A stretch of DNA of 64,000 nucleotides from Arthrobacter sp. FB24 (GCF_000196235.1 NC_008539.1:1-64000), one strand, 5' to 3'. Shown: positions 52,200 through 61,200, counted from the stretch's first letter. The notes: generated by a model not told the origin, from the letters alone. Made by a program: numbers and translations.

Positions 52200-52403
52200 A
52201 TGCGTCGACATTACGCCCAAACCGTCACTCTCGTCGATGGTTCGTCGGTTCGGGCCCCAAGGGGCTCCGAACCGAAATCACCTGCTCAAACGCGAATCCC
52301 GGCCGCAGAACAGGCCAACGAACCTGAGCGAATAGAGATAGCCCCGGAAACCCTCCTCGAGCCAATGACCCCTGACCTGCCCCTTGAAGGAGGCACACTG
52401 TGA
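52200..52403 (+). CDS. 67-aa transfer operon protein preceding virD4
   Basis: Starts at ATG 52200 with AAGGAG 6 nt upstream and ends in a 4-nt overlap (GTGA) with the virD4 start. Both features argue for a real gene. The protein (MRRHYAQTVTLVDGSSVRAP) has a short beta-like start followed by a Pro/Glu-rich tail and no recognised family. The recombinase module lies directly before it, so its promoter or ribosome site may have been changed by that insertion. Confidence 0.65.
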   Translation: MRRHYAQTVTLVDGSSVRAPRGSEPKSPAQTRIPAAEQANEPERIEIAPETLLEPMTPDLPLEGGTL

Positions 52404-54172
52404 GTGCACCGAACCGTAAGGGAATGGGCCTGGGGGATGCCCTGCTGGTCTGGTTCGCCATCGGATTCATCGTCATCGTCGGCGGCGGGACTTACGCGGC
52501 CGTCCACCTGGGATCTTGGATGGCCGGCATAGACGCACCCCCCAAACATCCCATCGACCTGATCGCCGGGCTGGTCAAGGGCCGCGTGCCGTGGCCCGTC
52601 CAGTCCACCGTCGCGGCCGCCCTCATGGCCGGCGTGGTCCTGGCCCTGACCATCGTCGTTCTCGTGGCCTGGAGGAAGGGTGCCTCCAAGCGTGCCCGCG
52701 TCGACAAGGCCGCACGGTACCTGGGTCGAGGGAAGTCCTTGGCTGCGTTCTCCGAGAAGGGCGCGAAAGCGACGGCGGATCGGCTGGGAGTGACAGGCAC
52801 GCCGGGCATCGTGGTGGGCAAGGTTGTCTCCACCGGCCAGACGTTCATTCAGTCCTGGGAAGACCTCAGCCTCGATATCTGGGGGCCGCGTACCGGTAAG
52901 TCGACCTCACGGGTTATGCCCGCGATCCTGGACGCACCGGGTGCTGTGGTGTCGACCTCGAACAAGCGTGACGTGGTGGACGGCACCCGTGGCGTCCGCG
53001 AGCTCACGGCCCCGGTATGGGTGTTCGATCCGCAGAAGATCGCGCAGGAGGAAGCACAGTGGTGGTGGAACCCGCTCTCTTACGTCACCGACGAAGAGAA
53101 GGCCTACAAGCTCACGCAGCACTTCTCGGTTGGGTCGCGGGTCCCGGGTTCCAAGCCGGATGCCTACTTCGACCCCAAAGCCGAAGACATCCTCTCCTCG
53201 TACTTCCTCGCGGCCGCCCTCGGGGGGCTGCCCATTACGCAGGTGTACCTGTGGGTGACGGAGCAGGTAAACCGGGAACCAATCAACATCCTGAAAGAGC
53301 ATGACTACGAGCTGCAGTACAAGGGCCTGGAGTCCACGCTGGAGCTGGCCGACAAACAGCGCGACGGCATCTTCGGCACGGCCGAGAAGATGATCCAGTG
53401 CCTCAAGAGCAGGAACACGCTGCGCTGGGTCGCTCCCATGGGCGGTGCGACAGTGGCCACGGATACCCGCCGGCAGTTCAACCCGCACGCTTTCGCCGCC
53501 TCCCAGGAGACGATCTACATCCTCTCCAAGGAAGGGGCCGGCTCCGCCTCCCCGCTCACCACAGCGTTGACGGTGGCGATCGCCGAGGCGATGGAGGAAC
53601 GGGCCGAACGCAGCGGCGGCCGCCTGCCCAGACCGGCACTGTTCGCCCTCGATGAGCTGGCCAACGTCGTCCGCTGGGCAGCCCTGCCGGACCAGTTCAG
53701 CCACTACGGCTCCAAGGGCCTGATCGTCATGGGCATCCTGCAGTCCTGGTCACAAGGCGTTGAACTGTGGGGCGAGGCGAACATGCGGAAAATCTGGTCA
53801 GCCGCGAACGTCAAGGTCTACGGCGGCGGCGTCGCCGAAGAAGGCTTCCTACGCGCCCTCTCGGACCTGATCGGGGACTACAGCTACACCAACGTCTCCG
53901 TCTCCTCCGGCAAGTCCGGCTCCAGCCGCTCCCGCCAGGAGGGCAAGGAACGCATCTTCGATGTCTCCAACCTCGCGGAGCTGGACCGTGGCCGCGCCGT
54001 GGTCCTCGCCTCCGGCGCACCCGCCACGCTGGTCCGGACCATGCCCTGGTACACCGGCCGGCACAAGGAAGCCGTGGAGGCGTCCATCAGGAAGTACAGC
54101 CCCCGCCCGGAGGAACCGGAGGCCGTCCCGGTGCCCGCCGCTCCGGTCGCTAATCCCTGGGTCACCGGGTAA
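52400..54172 (+). CDS. virD4: VirD4/TraG-type coupling ATPase
   Basis: 590 aa from GTG 52400. Two N-terminal membrane helices (about 12-35 and 65-90). Walker A is GPRTGKSTSRVMPAIL near 161-176 and Walker B LFALDELANVVRWAALP near 413, followed by the TraG block GLIVMGILQSWSQGVELWG. It recruits the relaxase-DNA complex to the channel. The relaxase lies 5 kb downstream on the other strand. Confidence 0.92.
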   Translation: MSAPNRKGMGLGDALLVWFAIGFIVIVGGGTYAAVHLGSWMAGIDAPPKHPIDLIAGLVKGRVPWPVQSTVAAALMAGVVLALTIVVLVAWRKGASKRARVDKAARYLGRGKSLAAFSEKGAKATADRLGVTGTPGIVVGKVVSTGQTFIQSWEDLSLDIWGPRTGKSTSRVMPAILDAPGAVVSTSNKRDVVDGTRGVRELTAPVWVFDPQKIAQEEAQWWWNPLSYVTDEEKAYKLTQHFSVGSRVPGSKPDAYFDPKAEDILSSYFLAAALGGLPITQVYLWVTEQVNREPINILKEHDYELQYKGLESTLELADKQRDGIFGTAEKMIQCLKSRNTLRWVAPMGGATVATDTRRQFNPHAFAASQETIYILSKEGAGSASPLTTALTVAIAEAMEERAERSGGRLPRPALFALDELANVVRWAALPDQFSHYGSKGLIVMGILQSWSQGVELWGEANMRKIWSAANVKVYGGGVAEEGFLRALSDLIGDYSYTNVSVSSGKSGSSRSRQEGKERIFDVSNLAELDRGRAVVLASGAPATLVRTMPWYTGRHKEAVEASIRKYSPRPEEPEAVPVPAAPVANPWVTG

Positions 54173-54186
54173 GGAAGCGATCAGCC

Positions 54187-54624
54187 ATGGCAGATGATTT
54201 CGGATTGTTCGACACGGACACCCCCGCCCTCAACCCCGGCGTTGGCGAAGACGGCAAACCGGAGAAGGCACCGGAGCTCGTCTACGGCACGGCCGAAGAG
54301 TTCCTTCACGAACAGCTGCTGCCGACATACGTCCGCAGCGTCACCGGAAAGACCGCGAAGTGGTGCATCGAGTGGTATTTCCACCCCGAAGCCGTCTCCC
54401 GCGTTGCGGCCTTGTGGCGTTCCTGGGAGCACCTGCGTCTCGACCCGGCAACCGGCATGAGCGTCTGGTGGCGGGATCATGCAGACCACCACATGGCCGT
54501 CCTGCTGAACCCCCAGGGGCCGTTCTACAACTGCGACATGAAAGAACACCGCGACCCCGACCATCTGGAACCAAAGAAAGCACCCGACGGCTGGTTCCGC
54601 GACGCACGGACACAAGCTACCTAA
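54187..54624 (+). CDS. DUF4913 protein
   Basis: 145 aa. The block LVYGTAEEFLHEQLLPTYVR and the ending WCIEWYFHPEAVSRVAALWRSWEHLRLDPATGMSVWWRDHADHHM are the DUF4913 signature known from actinobacterial plasmids and integrative elements. It is encoded 14 bp after virD4 with AAGGAAG upstream and closes the transfer operon. Role unknown; consistent linkage suggests a transfer accessory protein. Confidence 0.82.
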   Translation: MADDFGLFDTDTPALNPGVGEDGKPEKAPELVYGTAEEFLHEQLLPTYVRSVTGKTAKWCIEWYFHPEAVSRVAALWRSWEHLRLDPATGMSVWWRDHADHHMAVLLNPQGPFYNCDMKEHRDPDHLEPKKAPDGWFRDARTQAT

Positions 54625-54718
54625 AACGACATGCCTAGGAAAAGGTGAGACTCCAGATGGAGGGCGCCACCGGATTCTCAAGTATCTTTACTAATGACTG
54701 CCTATCGAGGGGTGTAGC

Positions 54719-55531
54719 TTGCAACAGATATTTCCACGGGCCGCCATTGAAGACGCCTTGCAATGCAGCAATGTGGAGTATCGAGGCACCGGAAGCTTCG
54801 GAGAAGTCTGGCGAGCTCCCTACAACGAGGCGGACGCCGCATACAAGATAATTCATGGAGACGGCTACGACACTCAGCGGATCCTGCGCGAGATCCAAGG
54901 TTATCGTCGAGTAAACCATCCAAATGTGGTCAAGCTCTTTGACGTACAAACCATGAGTATTGCAGGTACACAAAGGCCAATCATGGTCTTCGAATTCATC
55001 CCTGGCTGCGACCTCGCCGAGGCAATCTCTGCAGGTCGCCCCACCGGTGACGAACTCCGCGGCCTGGCACACGGACTCTTGGACGGTGTTTCTGCGATGC
55101 ACGCCGCCGACCTCCTGCACCGCGACCTCAAACCGGCGAACATCGCCCTCAGAGACGGAAAGTTCGACTCTGCTGTGATCCTCGACTTGGGTCTGGCGAA
55201 ACTCCTCGACGTAGAGTCAGTCACCCGATACCCGTCGCTCGTCGGCACGACCTTGTATATGGCCCCGGAACAACTCCGCGGAGAGCGGGCGCTCAAGGCA
55301 AGTGATCTATGGGCCATTGGCGAAATCCTTTTCGAAGCTGCCACGGGAAACCACCCATATTTCAAGGCCGGCGAAAAGATCGGCATAGACGAGGCCTTTA
55401 GAAGATTCGAAGACTCTCCCGTCGTCCCTCAGGAAGTTCCCGATGACCTACGGGAACTGATAACGCGCTGCTTATCGGACGTTCCTCACCGGCGCGGAAC
55501 ACTTGCTAAAGCGAAAAGCCGACTTTCCTAG
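54719..55531 (+). CDS. Ser/Thr protein kinase of an accessory module
   Basis: 270 aa from TTG 54719, a kinase domain alone without membrane segment. Gly-rich loop GTGSFGEV (23-30), Lys43, Glu58, catalytic loop HRDLKPAN (134-141), DLG (156-158, Asp kept) and APEQ (182-185) are all intact, so it should be active. Base composition is visibly less GC-rich than the transfer genes. The next gene starts 8 nt after its stop, with the ribosome site in the stop region (TAGGAG), so the two form an operon. The substrate may be the next protein. Confidence 0.88.
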   Translation: MQQIFPRAAIEDALQCSNVEYRGTGSFGEVWRAPYNEADAAYKIIHGDGYDTQRILREIQGYRRVNHPNVVKLFDVQTMSIAGTQRPIMVFEFIPGCDLAEAISAGRPTGDELRGLAHGLLDGVSAMHAADLLHRDLKPANIALRDGKFDSAVILDLGLAKLLDVESVTRYPSLVGTTLYMAPEQLRGERALKASDLWAIGEILFEAATGNHPYFKAGEKIGIDEAFRRFEDSPVVPQEVPDDLRELITRCLSDVPHRRGTLAKAKSRLS

Positions 55532-55539
55532 GAGATAAA

Positions 55540-56913
55540 ATGTCACGCGATGATGATGAGAGCACGCTTGAGTTCATAGTCGACTCTCTTGAGGCCAACG
55601 CCCTGGACGAATCCGATGACTTTGAGTTTGATCCGGAAACGGCAGAAATATTGTCTGATCCCGAATCGGATCCTGGAATCACCATCGAAGACACCGAGGA
55701 GGCCCAAGACCCTGTGGCTCAAGCGCTAAAGCCTGGGGCGCCCCTTTTCTTGCTCCATAAGAGCGCCCACCACTCTGCGATCCTTCCTGCAGTGGCAGCC
55801 GATATAACAGTCAAGCATGGCGGAGCACTTCACGTTGGCGTCGCCGCGTCCGTGCCGAGAACTACTCCGCAGGCCCTGAAACGATTCTTCGAGTCAATGC
55901 CTTCCACGACCCTTCGTTTCGCGGATCCGGAAGCTTTCGCACGACACGATTCCTTGGGACCGTATATTGCCGCTCAACGGGAGGACAAGCCGTTGGTGGG
56001 CAGGACTGGCGCTCATTGGAAATACTTTGGGGACCCACAGGTTGGAGGAAGGAATGCGACCTGGGTTAAGGATGTATTGGACGCCCAACGATCCATGGGC
56101 GCGTCTGTCCTGCTGACCCCCGGAGTCTGGGCCGATCCCACAAGCGCTCAAACTGCACTTACGGAGGCTCGGCAGCACGCTTCATGGGCGCGCACTGCGC
56201 TGACTCCAGGGGAACACCTTGCGGTAAACATTACGCTGTCATGCCAGTGGCTCACCAATATCCACCTGAGAGACAAGCTCCTCAACGAGATCCTCGACAT
56301 GGATGAAGACGTTTTTTACATCCGCGTCAGGTGGCCCTTGATGCCCCAGACTTACGGACAGCTCCTAGACCAGGCCATTCTTGATGGTTATGTCGAGCTT
56401 GCCAATGTGTTTGAAGACAACGACAAAGTGTTGATCCTCCCTAACACGGGCCTCACCGGGTGGGCAGCACTTGCTTGGGGAGCCCACGGCTACTCCACTG
56501 GTATCGGCTCCGGCGAGCGAGCCTTTGCTGACACCCGCGTCATCCGGATGAAAAGGACGAACCCCCGACCTGCCCCCACGAACCGCACGTTCGTTACAGA
56601 TATCCTCCATGTCACTGACGTGACCACTGCAACCCAGTTGGATCAATTGGCTGGCGGAGCTTGCCGATGCCGATTCTGCGCAAGTCAGCGGAAACTCACT
56701 CAGTGGAACAAGGCACTTGCGGGAGCACACTATCTGCGGCAGGTGGCCGATATTACGGCCACTATCTCAACAAGCGCTCGAGGCCGCCGGGCGGGCGCCC
56801 GTCGTATCGTTCGGGCCGCAGCCACCCAGGCTGCGACAGCCACGCGGAGAGTGCCCCTAGCCGCGACTAACGAACCAAAGCATTTGCCTCTATGGAGCGC
56901 CCGTCTGCGCTAG
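55540..56913 (+). CDS. TGT-like protein with C-terminal CxCxxC...H zinc signature
   Basis: 457 aa. Residues 1-55 are strongly acidic (Asp/Glu), then an alternating strand-helix region from 65 to 360 resembles a TIM barrel (ALHVGVAAS, STTLRFADPEAF, GASVLLTPGVW, LAVNITLSC, DVFYIRVRWP, KVLILPNTGLTGWAALAWGAHGYSTGIGSGERAF). Cys375-x-Cys377-x2-Cys380-x16-His397 follows, like the CxCxxC-x25-H zinc site of tRNA-guanine transglycosylases and the related DpdA enzymes that modify DNA. The C-terminus is basic. I cannot fix the active-site Asp by eye; the fold call is inference. Confidence 0.5.
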   Translation: MSRDDDESTLEFIVDSLEANALDESDDFEFDPETAEILSDPESDPGITIEDTEEAQDPVAQALKPGAPLFLLHKSAHHSAILPAVAADITVKHGGALHVGVAASVPRTTPQALKRFFESMPSTTLRFADPEAFARHDSLGPYIAAQREDKPLVGRTGAHWKYFGDPQVGGRNATWVKDVLDAQRSMGASVLLTPGVWADPTSAQTALTEARQHASWARTALTPGEHLAVNITLSCQWLTNIHLRDKLLNEILDMDEDVFYIRVRWPLMPQTYGQLLDQAILDGYVELANVFEDNDKVLILPNTGLTGWAALAWGAHGYSTGIGSGERAFADTRVIRMKRTNPRPAPTNRTFVTDILHVTDVTTATQLDQLAGGACRCRFCASQRKLTQWNKALAGAHYLRQVADITATISTSARGRRAGARRIVRAAATQAATATRRVPLAATNEPKHLPLWSARLR

Positions 56914-57743
56914 CCCTCAGGGCACTGACGAAAACGAGGATCTAACCCCGAGGTGGTCGTCAGGAACTGCCCGAAAACAAGGCCCACTTCACCTGATCTG
57001 CTTTCGTTCTTGATGAGGTCAGCGATGCGCTCGGCGACAACGGCATGCGGTAGACCCCGGCGACGTCGCCTGCGGGCATTTATCCTCCGTTGGACGCCTT
57101 TGGCCCCTTCGTCCGAGCGCACCGTCAGCAGACCCACGCCGCTGAAGTTGAAGGCTGGACTCATCGCAGCGGTGTCCCTCACTCGCGCACAATCCATTGC
57201 TACATAGGCCGCATCTGAAAAGTCAGTGTAGGAATTAGCTTGGGACAACGCGCGCCGCCAATCTGTCCTTTTAATTTCAACAGCGGTCATCGACCTCACC
57301 GGAGGAATAAAACTGGCACTAAGCGCCCAGCCGCCTCCTCTAGACAGGATCCATCCCCTCTCCACCAGCCGAGGTAGAATTTTGGACCTTAAGTGCCCGG
57401 GGCTGATTCCCGTCCGTGCTGCGAGCGACGCGGTCTGCAAAAACTGAGGGGCTTCCTGGTCTTTACCTGACTGGAAAGCCATCAGCGTGGCAACCTCTGA
57501 TATCTCAGTGACGGCGCTCAGCCCTAACCGAGTTCTCGCGGACATGACCTCCTGGTCCACGTCCGCAAACACTACGTCAGCGATTCCGTGTAGGGTCTGC
57601 ACTTCAAAAAACGGCTCCCCCCGGAGGGCGAGTACACCATCGGCGATCCCAGTGAGCAGGGGAAGCAGCATGTCCGCTTCGCGCGCAAAGGGGGCTGGAA
57701 ACTGCGCTGGAGATCTCAATGGGGGCGCCAAAAGGGAAGTCAT
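56910..57743 (-). CDS. PD-(D/E)XK-like nuclease with inserted winged helix (sce7726-like)
   Basis: 277 aa, convergent with the TGT-like gene, overlapping by 4 nt at the 3' ends. FFEVQTLHGIADVVFADVD (Glu47, Asp56) and AVEIKRTDWRRALSQANSY (Glu156, Lys158, Gln168) match the acidic, E-x-K and Q positions of PD-(D/E)XK nucleases. In between, residues 85-145 read as a winged helix (TASLAARTGISPGHLRSKILPRLVERGWI). The C-terminus is Arg-rich (RRINARRRRRRGLP). A target in nucleic acid is likely. The sce7726 family resemblance is from memory. Confidence 0.55.
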   Translation of the reverse strand: MTSLLAPPLRSPAQFPAPFAREADMLLPLLTGIADGVLALRGEPFFEVQTLHGIADVVFADVDQEVMSARTRLGLSAVTEISEVATLMAFQSGKDQEAPQFLQTASLAARTGISPGHLRSKILPRLVERGWILSRGGGWALSASFIPPVRSMTAVEIKRTDWRRALSQANSYTDFSDAAYVAMDCARVRDTAAMSPAFNFSGVGLLTVRSDEGAKGVQRRINARRRRRRGLPHAVVAERIADLIKNESRSGEVGLVFGQFLTTTSGLDPRFRQCPEG

Positions 57744-57792
57744 TTTGCTGAGTACCCCTTCCTAAAGACTCCAAGTCTAACTCTGGGAGCCG

Positions 57793-59025
57793 TCATCGGC
57801 TGCGACCGCTCTGGGACCGCTTCGCGCTAGCCGAGAGGCTGGTGCGGGTCTTTTTGGCCTTGGCTGCGCCCTTGCCCATGGTGACGGCCGCGCGGGGGTG
57901 TGTGCCCTCGCTGCGTTCTGCGGCGGCGCGTCCCCGGACTTGCACTTCGTTGGCGCCGGTAGTGGCCAGGGACGCGGCGAATGCTTCCTGACGCTCCGCT
58001 GATCCATAGTCCGCGGCAGAAGTGCTTTCAGCCTTCAACCCTTGGTCTTTTAGCCGGCTGTTGTCGTTGCCGGTGACGCGGTTTTCGATTTCGCGGCCGA
58101 CGCTTTCCATGCGGGCAAAGAGTTCCTTTTCGGCTCGTTCGTACCGCTGCTCCACGGGCGTCCGCTCCGTGCCTGTGAAACCGCCCTCTGCCAGGAGTTT
58201 GGCCTCGTGCATGTCCTTGGCTGCTTGGACGAATGCGGGATCCTCGAAGTGTGAATCCTTGGCACCGTTGACGTTCGCAGTGGTCTCCGCACGGAGCTGG
58301 TCGATGTCGGGGCCGTTGATGCCGTCCTTGCCGATGAGGAACATGCGTTCCTGCACGGTGGCGTCGGCGGCTGCCACTGCTGCGGGGGTCTTCGCGGCGT
58401 GTGCCGTCTGCAATGCCCGGGCGAGCTCGGGGTTGGCAAGGTACTCCATGGGCACTTGGTGGCGTTCCATTTCCGGGGCCAGTGTCGCGGCCCGGGCGCG
58501 GAGTTCTTCGACACGGGCAGCAGCGAGCAGGCCCATGGCCTTCTCATGTTCGACGGCCGCCGTGCGTGTTTCTTCCTGGCTGCGTTCCAGTGCGCTCTGC
58601 CGGGCTTTTTCCGTAGCGGCGGTCCGGATCCCTGACTCCAGGTAGGCGTCGCCCGCGCCGATGTCGCGGGTGTCGATGCCGTAGCGCGTGAAGACTTCCT
58701 GACGGATCTTTTCCGAGGCCGCCAGGGCGGTCGGGTCGTGGTCCTTCCAGCCTTCAGCGACGGCATGTGCCGTGGCAATGTCGTGGGGCTGGGCTTTGTC
58801 CCACCACTGGTCCCTATTGACCGGTGCCAGCGCGGCGTGCGCCGCGCTGCGGTCTGCCGTGAGGCGTGCCTGTGCTTCGTGCGCTGCCTGGGCATCCTGA
58901 TGTTCCTGCTGCCGCTGGGACTCCTGCCGGCGACGGGCCAGCGTCTCGGCAATGCGGGACGCGATGATCAGGGACTGCCGCATTCCGCCGTCCAGAACTT
59001 CATCTATTCCGTCTGATTCACTCAT
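57793..59025 (-). CDS. Coiled-coil mobilisation accessory protein
   Basis: 410 aa, Ala/Glu/Arg/Gln-rich and almost wholly helical, with a long coiled coil at 20-70 (ETLARRRQESQRQQEHQDAQ) and further at 130-200. The C-terminal 60 residues are basic and disordered (KGAAKAKKTRTSLSASAKR), suited to DNA contact. It follows the relaxase gene by 30 bp on the same strand, so it is probably part of the relaxosome. No family recognised. Confidence 0.65.
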   Translation of the reverse strand: MSESDGIDEVLDGGMRQSLIIASRIAETLARRRQESQRQQEHQDAQAAHEAQARLTADRSAAHAALAPVNRDQWWDKAQPHDIATAHAVAEGWKDHDPTALAASEKIRQEVFTRYGIDTRDIGAGDAYLESGIRTAATEKARQSALERSQEETRTAAVEHEKAMGLLAAARVEELRARAATLAPEMERHQVPMEYLANPELARALQTAHAAKTPAAVAAADATVQERMFLIGKDGINGPDIDQLRAETTANVNGAKDSHFEDPAFVQAAKDMHEAKLLAEGGFTGTERTPVEQRYERAEKELFARMESVGREIENRVTGNDNSRLKDQGLKAESTSAADYGSAERQEAFAASLATTGANEVQVRGRAAAERSEGTHPRAAVTMGKGAAKAKKTRTSLSASAKRSQSGRSR

Positions 59026-59054
59026 CGCGCTCCCCTTGCAGTTGGTGGTGGTCG

Positions 59055-60671
59055 TTATCGGTCCAGCACGGGGCCGGAATCACGGCCCGTGTGCTGGCGG
59101 GTCTTGGCCGGCGTTGGCGTGCTTGGCACCGCTGACCCTGGACGGAGGGGCGCCATGCCGCGCAGTCCAAGTTCTACGGAGTTCGGGGCCGCTGCCTGTT
59201 CCGGTGCGCCGACGGTAACCGGCCGGGGCATCGTCGCCGCGAACGGTTTCAGTTGCTCGGTGACGACGGCACGGAGCCTCTGCGCTTCACGGGTTCGTCC
59301 GGACTGTTGGTGCATTTCGTGGATGGCGAAGGCAGTGTTCACCAGCTGCAGCATGAGCGCCGACTGGGCGGCCGTCTTGTTCTTGCTGGACGCGGCCATG
59401 AACAACATGGCAGTCCCGGCAATGGACGGCAGTGCGACGGGCTTGCCGTGCTGTCGGGGGGCGCGGAGCTGGGCGGTGCGGGACAGCTCGGCGGCGGTGG
59501 CCGCCAACGGGCCCGGCGTCGGTTCGAGCCGGTGGGACCAGGCCGCGAACGCGCCGGATACTTCCCTCGCTGCTTTCGCCCAGGTGGCGTGGTCATCACG
59601 GGGCAGTGTGCGCAGCTGCTCGACCAGTGCGGTCGCGTTGCGGGTGTACTCGACCCACATTTCCGCCGGTGGTGTTCCGTTCTCGGGGCCGGTCCTGGAC
59701 ACGGTGCGCCTGTTGCGGGCAGCTGCGTTCCATTCAGCCGCGGCTTCGGTTGCCAGGTGCGGTGAGTCCATCCATTCTTCACGCAAAGCACCGAGCTTCA
59801 GGTCGGACGCGAGGGTGCCGCCGCCGAACCAGATGGGCCGTTCGCCCTGCTTGGGCCGCTCCGCTACGGAGTACCCGACAATCACGTCGGTGGTGTTCTT
59901 CGCGTAGCGCGGCCGGACCAGCATGCCGGTGTCGCGGGCCCGCCGGACGAACTCACCTTCGGTAGCCGAGGCGCTGGCGCTGGCACGGACTTTCCGGGCC
60001 AAAGATGAACGGTGCATTTCCCGCTCGTCCCGGGCGGCAGTGGCTTTCTCGGCCCGGTCGTAGCCACGGGTGGAGTGCACGGTGGAGAGCTGTTCCAGCC
60101 CGTACTTGACCTCCAGCTCGCGGCAGGTCTGCTGCGCGCGTCTGTAGTCGCCGTGGGTGGATGCCTTGGTGCCGTCTTCGCGGACAAGCGAGACGGCTAG
60201 GTGGATGTGGTGATTGCCGTTCTCACTCGTGCCGTGGTTGACCGCGACCCACCGGCAGCGGGCCTTTCCGCTGACTTCGGTAAAGCCCATGGCGTCCACG
60301 AAGTCGTTCGCAATGTCGCCCCACTGCTGATCCGTCAGCGCGCCCTCTTCGGCGCGCAGACTCAGCGAGCAGTGCCACACGCTGGCGTCCTTGTAGCCGA
60401 CGTGGACGCGCTCTTTCTTGGCCGCGTCCCACTGCATGTCCTTGATCTGCACCGATACGTCATATGCCCTGCGCGGCTGGTCAAGATGCCTGGCAATAGC
60501 AAGTGCATCGTCACGGTCCAGAACGCCGTCGTCGTACCACGCCATGATCGCCGCGTCCCCGGCCACCAGGTGCGGATCGCTGTGGGCGTTCTTGGTCTTG
60601 TTGGCGTCGGTCGAGGCCAGGTAAACCATGAGCCCGCCCATGCGTGAACCGCGGGTGATGTTGGGGATCAT
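59055..60671 (-). CDS. mobA: Conjugative relaxase (MobA/VirD2-like)
   Basis: 538 aa. The N-terminal relaxase domain has the histidine triad motif HGTSENGNHHIHLAVSLV near 145-160 and the upstream block VWHCSLSLRAEEGALTDQQW typical of actinobacterial MobA/VirD2-type relaxases. The nicking Tyr is presumably in the first 70 residues (MVYLAST or AWYDDG). It cuts oriT and pilots the strand through VirD4. It follows mobC by 2 bp. The C-terminal 200 residues are helical and Pro-rich. Confidence 0.88.
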   Translation of the reverse strand: MIPNITRGSRMGGLMVYLASTDANKTKNAHSDPHLVAGDAAIMAWYDDGVLDRDDALAIARHLDQPRRAYDVSVQIKDMQWDAAKKERVHVGYKDASVWHCSLSLRAEEGALTDQQWGDIANDFVDAMGFTEVSGKARCRWVAVNHGTSENGNHHIHLAVSLVREDGTKASTHGDYRRAQQTCRELEVKYGLEQLSTVHSTRGYDRAEKATAARDEREMHRSSLARKVRASASASATEGEFVRRARDTGMLVRPRYAKNTTDVIVGYSVAERPKQGERPIWFGGGTLASDLKLGALREEWMDSPHLATEAAAEWNAAARNRRTVSRTGPENGTPPAEMWVEYTRNATALVEQLRTLPRDDHATWAKAAREVSGAFAAWSHRLEPTPGPLAATAAELSRTAQLRAPRQHGKPVALPSIAGTAMLFMAASSKNKTAAQSALMLQLVNTAFAIHEMHQQSGRTREAQRLRAVVTEQLKPFAATMPRPVTVGAPEQAAAPNSVELGLRGMAPLRPGSAVPSTPTPAKTRQHTGRDSGPVLDR

Positions 60672-60673
60672 CC

Positions 60674-61066
60674 CTACATCAGCCCCTCAATGGTGCGGTC
60701 AATGCGCATCGCCACTGACCGGAGGTGCTTCAACGCTTCGTGGGCCTCGGAGGGGAACTCGCCGGTCGCGTTGGCCTGGCGGGCGAGCTGGTTGATGTTG
60801 TTCGAGGAACGGGCCAGCAGATTGTGCAGCGACATCAATTCGGCGATGGCAGCACGGCGTTCCGTTGTCGTCTCCTGGGCCTCGGACAATGCCGAGGTGA
60901 TCAGCAGGTTCGGGACGGTCACCTTTTCCCGCTCAGCCCTCGCGACAAGCGCGGCTTCCTCTTCAACAGTGACCCACAGGTCACGGCGTTTCTTGGTACC
61001 GGCGGGAGTGTTCTCCCGGCGTCGGCGCGACAGATTGAAACGGTGAGTGAATCCCTCATCCGACAT
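60674..61066 (-). CDS. mobC: MobC-family relaxosome protein
   Basis: 130 aa. The basic N-terminus (SRRRRENTPAGTKKRRDLWVTVEEEAALVARAER) fits a ribbon-helix-helix DNA-binding part. The C-terminal SLHNLLARSSNNINQLARQAN is the conserved MobC block. It helps the relaxase open oriT. ATG 61066 faces the inverted repeats at 61100-61185, the expected oriT. Same transcript as mobA. Confidence 0.9.
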   Translation of the reverse strand: MSDEGFTHRFNLSRRRRENTPAGTKKRRDLWVTVEEEAALVARAEREKVTVPNLLITSALSEAQETTTERRAAIAELMSLHNLLARSSNNINQLARQANATGEFPSEAHEALKHLRSVAMRIDRTIEGLM

Positions 61067-61099
61067 TCAATCCATCCCTTCAAAGGCCCAGCGCAGCGA

Positions 61100-61200
61100 C
61101 CCCGAAACCGGGGACCACACTGACCAGTGTGCCGCACTCGACCACCAGTGTCGAGCGCAACAAGCCACTTACACCCGTGTAAGTGTATAGCTTGCTCCGC
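61100..61200. other. oriT: Candidate origin of transfer (oriT)
   Basis: Four inverted repeats in 86 bp directly upstream of mobC: CCCCG-AAAC-CGGGG (61100-61113), CACACTG-AC-CAGTGTG (61116-61131), CTCGAC-N7-GTCGAG (61137-61155) and CACTTACAC-CC-GTGTAAGTG (61166-61185). The last is followed by TATAGCTTGCTCC, a plausible nic region, since nic commonly lies just 3' of such an inverted repeat. Location between mobC and a divergent gene is typical. The nick position is not determinable by eye. Confidence 0.7.

Noticed and set aside
48885..52403. Very long plus-strand open frame of 1172 codons opposite the recombinase module
   Set aside because: It is the antisense of three well-supported minus-strand genes, with low-complexity composition. 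Only its last 67 codons, with their own start and ribosome site, are kept as a gene.
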